64,000 nucleotides of DNA from Hexactinellida sp. DTS-2022 (taxonomy: Eukaryota > Porifera > Hexactinellida). Numbering within the stretch: the stretch's first letter is position 1; each line of letters starts with the position of its first letter. Below are positions 34,000-43,465 of the stretch, piece after piece. Below the pieces are notes generated by a model, which was not told where the DNA came from, did no database searches, and worked only from the letters and a program-made list of their open reading frames with translations. A program made the translations under genes and the position numbers. The DNA lies in the NCBI GenBank assembly GCA_028753945.1, contig JAPNXP010000001.1:4826501-4890500 (forward strand). The letters are read 5' to 3'.

Positions 34000-34690
34000 T
34001 TTTTTTCTCCGTAGCAGGTGCCCTGGCCACACCTTTATACATTGAGGGCTGAAACTTGGCATGTAGATGTGGAAGGTCCTTCTAATTTGCACCTGGGGTT
34101 ACGATTTTTTATTAACAAATTTTGGACACATTTTTAACACCTTTCAAAATTTGTCTGGTCCATAACTAGAAAAATGTTTTACTAAACCCCCAAATTTTTT
34201 TTCACATTTGGATTCACCATAAAATTCTGCGTCTGATGGGAGAAGAAAACCTTAAATAAAGAGTTTTATTTCTGCCATAAATGGGAGTTGAAATTTCTTT
34301 GTTTACTAACACTTCAGTTCAATTGAAAGTGTTAAATCTAATTCTATTGTTTCAACTTGTAATAATTATATTGATTTAACTTGTTAAATCTTACTCTATT
34401 GTTTCAACTTGCGATAATTATATTGATTAACTTATAAATTCCAGCTGGCTTCTATTTAATTCTAGTGTTACTATACAATGGGTTAACTAAAATAATATAA
34501 TTTAAGGAATTTGTTGACTCTACTCAACTCACCGTGGATAACATTGCTAAAATAAATAACTAATAATATAACTTATTATCAATACATAATGAATGAATGG
34601 CATTAAACTCAAGATGGTTTATGATAGAAACAAACTTCAAATTTATCTACCGTTCCTTGTGACTCGGACCAATTAACAAATGCTTCTGTA
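34000..34690 (-). repeat. array head and module c (minus)
   Basis: Head at about 34005-34105, then module c inverted, ending at CCAATTAACAAATGCTTCTG. Confidence 0.75.
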
Positions 34691-35038
34691 TCGTGTCAAA
34701 TGTAAACCATGTAATAAAAGGTAATTCAATGCAGGCATTGAATGCATAACATAACATTTTTGTTAGTTTTGATCTTAAGGAATGCAAATCATTAAAATAC
34801 TATATAATGCCGAAACCATTATTCGGCGTCATTTGCCGTATATTCGGTTTGCCGTATATTCGGCCGAAACTTATTTCGGTCGATCACTAATTGGGGGTTA
34901 TCGAGTGTGCGGAATTGAAATTTGATAACCAAATTAATTAATTAATTATTTATGAAAAAATAATTTAACTTGATAATTGTAAGTTAACATTGAAATTAGT
35001 GTTAAATTATGAATAATATTAATAATTATTTATACAGT
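34691..35038. other. unique spacer plus module e remnant
   Basis: A short stretch with CATTTGCCGTATATTCGG direct repeats (about 34830-34865) and no gene, then a partial module e (GGGTTATCGAGTGTGCGGAA). Confidence 0.5.
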
Positions 35039-35373
35039 ACACCCTCGCTAATCCGAACCTCGCTAATCCGAACCCTCGCTAATCCGAACAGGAGATACCA
35101 AAATATTTTTCTAACAAAAGTTGGAAAAAATTGTAATTATAGGTATATTGCAATGTAAGTATAAGAAATAAGTCTCAGGAAAGTATTTTAAGGAGTACAC
35201 AAGATGTTTAGTGCGGATTAACAAGGTTTGTACAAATTTTATTCGGATTATCGAGATTCTCATTTTATAGATGCCCATTGAAAATGCATTACTTCACTAA
35301 CCCGAACCAATTCACTAATCTGAACAGAATTTTTTTAATCGGAACGCCTCTGTTCGGATTAGCGAGGGTGTAC
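35039..35373. mobile_element. pogo-like element, CTCGCTAAT family, copy 3
   Basis: CAGTACACCCTCGCTAATCC, with the CTCGCTAATCCGAAC motif repeated three times at the left. Inverted GGATTAGCGAGGGTGTACTG at the right, TA at both flanks. Non-coding. Confidence 0.85.
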
Positions 35374-35755
35374 TGTACTAATTAATTAAATATCATAAAT
35401 ATCAGAGATCAAGAAGATAGAAACAAACTTTCAATTTATCAATTAGTCCTTATGGCACGTGCCACCTATACAAGTGGGTCTTGACACCTTGAGGTGATGA
35501 TGACATCGTTAAAAAAATGTGCTTTTACAATTTTGTTAATTCGATATTTAAAATGGGTTAGTTGATGTTGGGTGATGACCCATCACTCAAATAAAAAATG
35601 CTGAGTCATCAGCTAATATATTCTACTCAAACTTGAATATCTCTAATATGAAGTGAGCTAAATGGAAACTTCCACCACTCTAAGGGTCGATGCCTTCTGT
35701 AACACCTTTTTGAAATAATTTAACACCTTCATAGTGATGATGACATGGCAAAAAA
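35374..35755 (-). repeat. array modules f and d (minus)
   Basis: Same modules and order as 33496-33880, leading into hairpin copy 15. Confidence 0.7.
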
Positions 35756-35874
35756 AATCCAAAATTGCAGCCTGTGCCGACATCATGTTCCTTTGGAGGC
35801 ACTATCAAAAAACCACCACCAAAATATAGTGCCACCAAAGGAACATGCGTCGGCACAGGCTGCAATTTTGTATT
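35756..35874 (-). repeat. array hairpin module H, copy 15
   Basis: Standard arms. CATCATG replaces CAGCATG. Confidence 0.8.
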
Positions 35875-37417
35875 TTTCTTTTCTCCGTAGCAGGTGCCCT
35901 GGCCACACCTGTATACATAGAGGGCTGAAACTTGGCATGTAGGTTCGGAGTCGACGTCTAATTTGCACCTGGGGTTACGATTTTGTATTAACATATTTTG
36001 GACACATCTTTAACACCTTTCAAGATTTGTCTGGTCTATAACTCAAAATATGTTTTACTAAACCCCAAAATTTTATTTCATATTTAGATTCTTCTTAAAA
36101 TTCTGCGTCTGATGGGAGAAGAAAATCTTCAAAAAAGGGTTTAATTTCTGCCATAAATGGGGGTTGAAATTTCTTTGTTTACTCACACTTCAGTTTCATT
36201 AAAACTGTGAAATTTAATTCCATTGTTTCAACTTGTAATAATTATATTGATTTAACTTGTTAAATCCTACTCTATTGATTCAACTTGCAATAATTATATT
36301 GATTTCAATTATAAATTCCAGCTGGCTTCTATTTAATTTACTATACAATGGATAAAATAAAATAATATAATATAAGGAATTTGTTGACTTAACTCACTCA
36401 CCGTGGATAACATTGCTAAAATAACTAACTAATAATATAATTTATTATCAATACATAATGAATGAATGGCATTAAACTCTAGATGGTTTATGATAGAAAC
36501 AAACTTCAAATATATCTACCGTTCCTTGTGACTCGGACCAAATAACAAATGCTTCTTCACACCTTGGACGTTGATGACTTGGCGAAAAAAAATACAAAAT
36601 TGTAGCCTGCGCCGACAGCATGTTCCTTTGGAGGCACTATCAATAAACAACCAACAAAATATAGTGCCACCAAAGGAATATGCGTCGGCACAGTCTGCAA
36701 TTTTGGATATTATTTCTCCGTAGCAGGTGCCCTGGCCACACCTGTATACATTATGGGCTGAAATTTGGCATGTAGGTGCGTAGTGACCGTCTAATTTGCA
36801 CCTGGGGTTACGATTTCCGTTCAAATTTTCTTAACACCTATTTAATCTAATTATACTTCATAACATTAATTAAGAAATAGTGAGCTTCATAAAATTTACA
36901 TATTTGGATAGAGAATTAAATTCTACACCTTTTCACAGTGCACGAATTTTCAAATGGGCTTAGATTGTGCCACAATTGAGTTTCAAATTTCCTTTGTTTA
37001 CTCACACTCCAATTTCAGTAAACTGTTGAATCTAATTCCATTGTTTCAGCTTGTAATAATTATATTGATTTCACTTGTTAAATCTTAACTCTATTGTTTC
37101 AACTTGCGATAAATATATTGATTCAACTTATAAATTCCAGCTGGCTTCTATTTAATTGTAGTATTACTAGACAATGGATTAAATAAAATAATATAATATA
37201 AGGAATTTGTTGACTCAACTCAACCAACCGTGGATAACATTGCTAAAATAAATTACTACTAATATATTTTATTATCAATACAAAATGAATGAATGGCATT
37301 AAACTCTAGATAGTTTATGATAGAAACAAACTTCAAATTCAACAATCGTTCCTTGTGACTCCGACCACTTAACAAATGGTTCTTCACACCTTGGGCGTTG
37401 ATGACTTGGCGGAAAAA
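35875..37417 (-). repeat. mosaic array segment IV (minus, two heads)
   Basis: Heads at about 35880 and 36712. Module c follows the first, and a c'-like variant (CTAATTATACTTCATAACAT) that then rejoins module c follows the second. Hairpin copies 16 and 17 lie within and at its end. Confidence 0.75.
36591..36709 (-). repeat. array hairpin module H, copy 16
   Basis: More diverged: AATACAAAATTGTAGCC on one arm and CAGTCTGCAATTTTGG on the other. Confidence 0.75.
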
Positions 37418-37536
37418 AATCCAAAATTGCAGCCTGCGCCGACAGCATGTTCCTTTGGAGGCACTATCAATAAACCACCAACAAAATATAGTGCCACCAA
37501 AGGAACATGCGTCGGCACAGGCTGCAATTTTGGATT
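37418..37536 (-). repeat. array hairpin module H, copy 17
   Basis: Standard arms. U.G wobble at the TGTGCC/GGCGCA position when read from the minus strand. Followed directly by module f. Confidence 0.8.
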
Positions 37537-38464
37537 TTTTTATTTGAGTGTTGGGTCATCACCTAACACCAACTAACCCATTTTAAATGTCGAATTAACA
37601 AAATTGTAAAAACACATTTTTTTAACGATGTCATCATCACCTCAAGGTGTCAAGACCCACTTGTATAGGTGGCACGGGCCATAAGGACCAATTTATAAAT
37701 TGAAAGTTTGTTTCTATCTTCTATGATCTTTGAGATTTATGATATTTAATTAATTAGTATAAATAATTATTTATATTATTTATAATTTAACACCAATTTC
37801 AATGTCAACTTATATTTATTAAGTTTAATTATTTTGTCATAAATAATAAATTAATTAATTTGGCTATCAAATTTAAATTCCGCACACTCGATAACCCCTA
37901 ATAAACAAATTGGGAGCATCTATCTATATACGTAATATACTGACTGAATTAATTATAATTAATTACGTCAGTATATTAACAGTGCAAGAGTATTCTTTGC
38001 AGAAGGAAATATAATCACATAATCTGTCGTTGTTATGAAATATATAATCTTTTTTTTCAATTGGAAATTAGAAGCCTACTCGATCTCACGAGTTGAATCA
38101 ATATTATAATAACGAGTTGAAACAATAGAATTAGATGTAACACTTTCAATTGAACTGAAGTGTTAGTAAACAAAGGAAACTTGCAACTCAATTGTGGCAC
38201 AAACTAAGTACAATTTGAAAATTCTTGCACTGTGAAATGGTGTAGAATTTAATTCTCTATCGAATGCATATAAATTTAATTTTCGGGTACTATTTATTGT
38301 TCCTGTTTCAATATTAAACAGGTGCAAAAATGTGTCCAAAAAATGTACTAAAAAATCGTGACCCCAGGTGCACATCTGTAACCCATGAGACACCTGTCCT
38401 GAAAACTTGGGCTCTTAGTTAATTAAACTCTGTTCTGTGGACGATCTACGGAAGAATAATATAC
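37537..38464 (+). repeat. array modules f, e and diverged c/head
   Basis: Modules f (37540-37740) and e (to about 38040) lead to a diverged module (GAGTTGAAACAATAGAATTA) and a degraded head (CGTGACCCCAGGTGCACATC). No gene. Confidence 0.6.
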
Positions 38465-38521
38465 CAAAGCAGTAAGATTAGAACTGGGCCAATATACTAT
38501 AGTATAGTCGGCACAGTAAAA
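38465..38521 (+). repeat. array palindrome module T, one copy
   Basis: AGCAGTAAGATTAGAACTGG through AGTCGGCACAGTA, the last array module before the right end of the composite element. Confidence 0.8.
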
Positions 38522-39060
38522 ATGATATAGTAATCAATTGCGTAGCAAGTTCGTTTTGCGATGGAGGGTCGATAGGGAGCGAGGGAAAACTTAGGGTGTC
38601 TACACGTTATTTGTTTTATAAGGAACCCTAATTCAAACTTGAGGCTGAAGTTCCTTATTTATTTTGTCAATTTCAGCCTAATAGTTCTTTATCGGTTCCT
38701 TATTTTCTTGGGCACTAAATATTCCTTTGTAGGACAATACTGCGATTATTTTAAAAAAACTAACTATCCCGTTACATAATTGATTATAATTGATTGAATT
38801 AATCTTATTATAAAATTAATCTTAGTAAATTAAAATTGATAAGTATATTCTTAATGAATTCTCATCTCAGCCTGGGCAGTTCCATATGAGTTCCTTAATA
38901 ATTATCACCAGTAATTTATCTGTTTCACTCATTATATTCATTCATTTTGTATTACTCATTATATTCATTCATTTTGTATTACTCATTATATACATTCATT
39001 TTGTAGTACTCATTATCTGTTCATTTGGTAATATTAAAAGCGGGAGGGTTGGCAACCCTG
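38522..39060. other. no gene; short tandem repeat and hAT-type end
   Basis: No supported gene. Three units of CATTCATTTTGTATTACTCA lie at about 38935-39010. A terminus GCGGGAGGGTTGGCAACCCTG at 39040-39060 matches the end of nest layer D (4596), without a visible partner. Confidence 0.5.
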
Positions 39061-39209
39061 ACTAATGACAACTTCGGATGTCGAACTAATGCATGCGCCT
39101 CAAACTAAACATGTAGTATACTATCTAAATAATTGTCTGAGACTTATTAATTTATAATTCCATTGTAATATACATTAGATCTCCTTTTCGGACTAGCGAG
39201 GATGTACAG

Positions 39210-40274
39210 TAAGATAATTTCCAAATAATACTGCTGATTATCAACAGACCAGCTAACTGGTTAACGAAATCTGGAACCGCTAACCGATATTTAATAGCAA
39301 CAGTTAAGCGGTTACGATGGTCTTCACACTACGGTTAACCGTATAACCGGTTAACAGCCCTGAAAGTTATAACAAAAGATATAAGTAGACATTTCTCAGA
39401 AAATATCTAAATTGTAGTAACGAAAAAAACATTCTTTTAGCCAAGTACTCTATAAGTACAATACACATAAGTACAAGTTTATCACTTCAGGTTACTTCTA
39501 CACTGTTGTCACCAAAATATATCATGTGACCATGGGTAATAAGATAAACAATTATTATATTCTGAACAAAATGCGTACAAATTCACACTGTTATCCAAAA
39601 ATTTTACTTCTAATTGTAATATTAACATATCGGTTAACTGATCACTAAAATCCGTAACAGTTAACCGGTATTAGCGGCGGTTAACCGAATCCAGCCTTGA
39701 TTTAATATTTTCTGAAGGACGAAATGTAGCAGTAGTAAGGAATAAAAACAAAGCTGAACCTTACTAATTATGTAGTATAAATAAATGTTCTACTGGCTGA
39801 TCAGCATCGGCGGTTAACTGGTTAACCGTGGCGATAAATTGAATCGTAACCGTAACCCCAGAATTTAGCATTGAATAAAATATTGGGAACACAAGATACT
39901 CTCCCCTGACTTGAGGGTGGGGACGACACCTCCCTCCTGACGCTATACAGTAAGTGCATAGGCATTGTAAATGCAAAGGTCAATCCTTCGGGCAGCCCGG
40001 AAATTCCGGGTAATGTCCGGGTAAACTCCGGGTATAGTATTAGTAGCATTTGGGCAACCCTTCCGGGCCGCCCGGACATTCCCGGCCACCCGGGCGGATT
40101 ACGACGCCTATGAGTAAGTGATTTAGAAATTAGTATGTATCTCAAATACAAGTGTCACTAAGTGTCTCTTTAATAACAAACATCACTTATTTGCTAGTAC
40201 ATATGTAGTTAAATTCGTATTTAGCATATGCAATTACTTAAAATAACCGTCTAGTCTCTAGGTAAATTCCAATA
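39210..40274. repeat. GGTTAAC-rich degenerate repeats; no gene
   Basis: CGGTTAACCG-type palindromic motifs lie at 39250-39365, 39630-39705 and 39795-39860. CAGGGCTG and CAAGGCTG sequences at 39350-39362 and 39695-39705 (read on the minus strand) look like eroded hAT-type ends. A GC-rich CCGGG block lies at 39985-40095. No convincing gene. Confidence 0.45.
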
Positions 40275-40459
40275 CAGTCAACTCTGCTTAATAGATCCAC
40301 CTCGGGACCAGGTTGTTTTGACCGGATTAAGCGGAGAAACCGATTAACCGAAAATATTGTAAGTCAAACTGTAATTCTGTCCTATAAATCCTGTGAAATT
40401 TTGACACGATTAAGCGGAGAAACCGATTAACCGGTGGCACTATTAAGCGGAGTCGACTG
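40275..40459. mobile_element. 185-bp pogo-like element
   Basis: CAGTCAACTCTGCTTAATAG and inverted GATTAAGCGGAGTCGACTG, TA at both flanks. Confidence 0.75.
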
Positions 40460-40788
40460 TATTTTACAAACTTGTTTGTATAACAAGATCAAATAGACAT
40501 AATATAAATTTGTGAGTGTCAAATTCGTATTCAGCATAGTGAGCATACTTGTTTACCTAGTATTCACATTTAGAAGTGAACAAATAACTAGATTAGATCT
40601 GGGATATAATCAATTTTTAACAACCCATAATATTTAGTTAAACATTTCCTATAAGTACAGTCGAAACCGGTTTATTCTAACGCGGGTTATTCAAACTTAT
40701 CGGTTTATTCTAACTATTAGTAATGCAATATTTTGTAAGAAATTCCAACTATACTGTATTTTTCATCAGTTTTTTCGAACTATCGGTT

Positions 40789-40850
40789 TTTACTGTGCCG
40801 ACTATACTATAGTATAGTGGCCCAGTATTAGAATCACTGCCTTTATTTAT
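40789..40850 (-). repeat. array palindrome module T, one copy
   Basis: ACTGTGCCGACTATACTATA then GTATAGTGGCCCAGT, next to an array head at 40862. Confidence 0.8.
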
Positions 40851-42159
40851 ATTATTATTATTTCTCCGTAGCAGGTGCCCTGGCCACACCTGTATACATA
40901 GAGGGCTGAAACTTGGCATGTAGATTCGGAGTCGACGTCTAATTTGCACCTGGGGTTACGATTTTGTATTAACAAATTTTTGACACATCTTTAACACCTT
41001 TCAAAATTTGTCTGGTCCATAACTCAAAAAATGTTTTACTAAACCCCAAAATTTTATTTCACATTTGGATTCGCCATAAAATTCTGCGTCTGATGGGAGA
41101 AGAAAACTTTCAATAAAGAGTTCTATTTCTGCCATAAATGGGGGTTGAAATTTCTTTGTTTACTCACACTTCAGTTTCAGTATAACTGTTAAATCAAATT
41201 CCATTGTTTCAACTTGTAATAATTATATTGATTTAACTTGTTAAATCTTACTCTATTGATTCAACTTGCGATAATTAAATTGATTTAACTTATAAATTCC
41301 AGCTGGCTTCTATTTAATTTTAGTATTACTATACAATTGATTAAATTAAATAATATAATATAAGGAATTTGTTGACTCAACTCAACCAACCATGGATAAC
41401 ATTGCTAAAATAAATAACTAATAATATAATTTATTATCAATACATAATGAATGAATGGCATTAAACTAAAGATGGTTTATGATAGAACCGTTAAGATTTT
41501 ACATTCCACAACAACGACAGATTAAGTGATTATATTTATTTCGGCGAGAATATTCTTGCACAATTAATGTACTGACATATTTAATTCTAATTAATTCGCT
41601 CTGTGTTTACCGTATAGAGATGGTTCAAAATAGATTATTGGGGTTATCGAGTGCGTGGAATTCAAATATTATAGTGAAATTCAATTTAAATTAATAATAA
41701 TTGCAAATAATTGAACTTAATTTATTTTGCTGTATATAATAATGGTGTTAAATAATTAAAAATTAATTAAATATTTATACTAATTAGCTAAATTTCATTA
41801 ATCTCAGAGATGATACAAGATAGAAACAAACTTTCAATTTATCAATTGGTCCTTATGCCAGGTACCACCTATACAAGTGGGTCTTGACACCTTGAGGTGA
41901 TTATGACATCGTCAAAAAAATGTACTTTTACAATTTTTTTAATTCGATATTTAAAATGGGTTAGTTGATGTTGGGTGATGACCCAACACACACATAAAAA
42001 ATGCTGAGTCATCAGCTATTATATTCTACTCAAACTTGAATATCTCTAAAATTATATGAACTAAATGGAAACTTCCACCACTCTAAGGGTCGATGCCTTC
42101 TGTAACACCTTTTTGAAATAATTTAACACCTTCATAGTGATGATGACATGGCGAAAAAA
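40851..42159 (-). repeat. mosaic array segment V (minus)
   Basis: Head (40862-40965), module c (to about 41490), then modules e, f and d, ending at hairpin copy 18. Confidence 0.75.
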
Positions 42160-42278
42160 AATCCAAAATTGCAGCCTGCGCCGACAGAATGTTCTTTTGG
42201 AGGCACTATAAATAAACAACCAACAAAATGTAGTGCCACCAAAGGAACATGCGTCGGCACAGGCTGCAATTTTGGATT
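42160..42278 (-). repeat. array hairpin module H, copy 18
   Basis: Standard arms with AATGTTC for CATGTTC on one arm. U.G wobble at the TGTGCC/GGCGCA position when read from the minus strand. Confidence 0.8.
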
Positions 42279-42333
42279 TTAAAACTATTTTTATCTGAAA
42301 AGAAATGGTTAGAAAAAACCGGTTTGAACTGTA

Positions 42334-42904
42334 TAGTCAGGTCGCTTAACATCGATTTCGCGAAACGCTGGACAAAAGCACCAAATTTTTTATACGTAAT
42401 GTTTATGACCCTGGCATCAAATTTTTCCGCGGCCCCACGACGAACGGATACATTTTCGATGTTATCTTGGACTTTTAAAATTGCGGCTCTCTACTAAATC
42501 GCCGGTATTACCCCGAACGGAAACTTTCCAAAATCAACTCTGGCCTACTTTTAAAGACCAGATTCGTTGTGGGGTCAATTGCCCATAGTTTATCCCTAGC
42601 AACGCAATAATGTCTCAGGAATGTGACAACATTCCTTTCTCAAAATTTGTCCTAAACCTATCGAGTGACCCCTTGTTCGACTCCCAACAGCTATCTGAGT
42701 CTAGTTATAAACATAGTGACACTCTAAATCGTTATTTGATGCTGTATACGACAATTTCCTTAGTTATCATAATATCTCTAATAGTCCACCAGTGGGTAAA
42801 AGGACCCAGGTGGACTATTAGAGAACATGGACCATTCAAGAATTTAGCCCTAAGTAACATCAAATATACATAATATACTAACATACATTATAGTTAAAGT
42901 ATAG
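42334..42904 (+). repeat. long inverted repeat, left arm
   Basis: From TAGTCAGGTCGCTTAACATC to about GTTAAAGTATA this matches 45614-46184 inverted, with few differences over about 570 bp. The outer tip is CAGGTCGC. No clear TSD flanks the pair, and the left boundary coincides with the end of a pogo-like insertion. Confidence 0.85.
42610..42873 (+). CDS. 87-residue ORF with one membrane segment (left arm copy)
   Basis: I do not recognise this protein. It starts MSQECDNIPFSKFVLNLSSD, is Ser-rich to residue 45, then has a hydrophobic stretch (about 46-63, LYTTISLVIIISLIVHQW) that could cross a membrane, and ends basic/polar. The same ORF is intact in the right arm, with one codon fewer (SLVIIISL becomes SLVIITL, a 3-base difference) and Ala for Asp near the end, so the frame survived an indel. 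A 15-bp hairpin (CTCTAATAGTCCACC/GGTGGACTATTAGAG) lies within the coding region. It may be a transposon accessory protein, part of a larger exon, or a chance frame in a young duplication. Confidence 0.35.
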   Translation: MSQECDNIPFSKFVLNLSSDPLFDSQQLSESSYKHSDTLNRYLMLYTTISLVIIISLIVHQWVKGPRWTIREHGPFKNLALSNIKYT

Positions 42905-43256
42905 TAAAACTCGGTTAAGACGTACCAACCTGGGAAACAAGAAAAGGTACGTACTAATTGAGATACGTCTTAACTGTACACATAATCCACAAGTCGAAAT
43001 ACTGACTTGTTTGATGGTATAAATACGATGTAGGGTATTCAAGTCTTTAACATACTTAATACTTAACGATGAGATTAAACTATTCGTTTTAACCTACTCA
43101 CTTAAACCAATTACTAACTGAGTTCTGCTAATAGTTTTCTAGAGTACGTACTAACCATTTAAAATACAAGTATATTTATTTACTTGGGAATAGAAATTGG
43201 TACGTCTTATCAGAGGTACGTAATATCTGAGTACGTATTAACCGAATCCTTTATAG
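42901..43256. mobile_element. pogo-like element, GTACGTCTTA family
   Basis: TAGTAAAACTCGGTTAAGAC with inverted GTACGTATTAACCGAATCCT at the right. Many GTACGTMTTA motifs inside. It is inserted at the inner end of the left inverted-repeat arm. The right boundary is uncertain (it could reach about 43335). Confidence 0.5.
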
Positions 43257-43465
43257 TGGATCAGATAGGAGGAAAAATCGGCTAATAGAGTATGTAGTAT
43301 CCGAAAGTACGTCTTAAGACTCTTAACCCTACTTCATGCAGCTGCAGGAACAGTCAATTTGCTATCGATGATTTCGTGAGTGTGTAATTTGTCGGGATCT
43401 AGAAGCAATATTTCTAAAAACTCTGTTAAGTTAACTAAAAGAATTTAGAGCTTAAGTCCAGTATA
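43257..43465. other. no gene seen
   Basis: GTACGTCTTAAG-type motifs at its start, otherwise nothing recognisable. Confidence 0.4.

Larger units (their letters stand above)
22814..39100. mobile_element. 16.3-kb composite insertion with TIRs and 10-bp TSD (MULE-like?)
   Basis: The left end GGGGACGCTGCATTAGTTCG continues as ACATCCGAAGTTGTCATTAG. The right end is its inverted match (CTAATGACAACTTCGGATGT then CGAACTAATGCATGCGCC). The direct repeat CAAACTAAAC flanks it at 22804-22813 and 39101-39110. A 9-10 bp TSD is typical of Mutator-like elements, but no transposase is inside. The content is the mosaic repeat array plus later insertions. It may be a small element that grew by array expansion or by insertion of the array. 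Confidence 0.65.
22643..39209. mobile_element. pogo-like element, CTCGCTAAT family, copy 2, split by 16.3-kb insertion
   Basis: The left half (22643-22813) and right half (39101-39209) align in order with the complete copy at 7381-7678. The join falls in the stretch read as AATCCAAACTAAACATATAG in the complete copy. The left half ends at CAAACTAAAC and the right half begins with it. Confidence 0.8.
40658..42331. mobile_element. pogo-like element, CAGTCGAAACCGG family, filled with array
   Basis: CAGTCGAAACCGGTTTATTC at the left, GAAAAAACCGGTTTGAACTG at the right, TA at both flanks. The middle (about 40790-42280) is array sequence: a T module, a head, module c, modules e, f and d, and hairpin copy 18. 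The array therefore also entered, or was carried by, this element. Confidence 0.65.

Noticed and set aside
22814..39100. Polinton/Maverick element
   Set aside because: The size fits, but the duplication is 10 bp and not 6, and there is no polymerase, integrase, ATPase or capsid-like gene inside.
12433..40949. A family of 60-100 codon frames recurring through the array (for example starting MQIRRS or running HVPLVALY)
   Set aside because: They come from array heads and hairpin arms, appear in different frames and strands, and are not preserved between copies.
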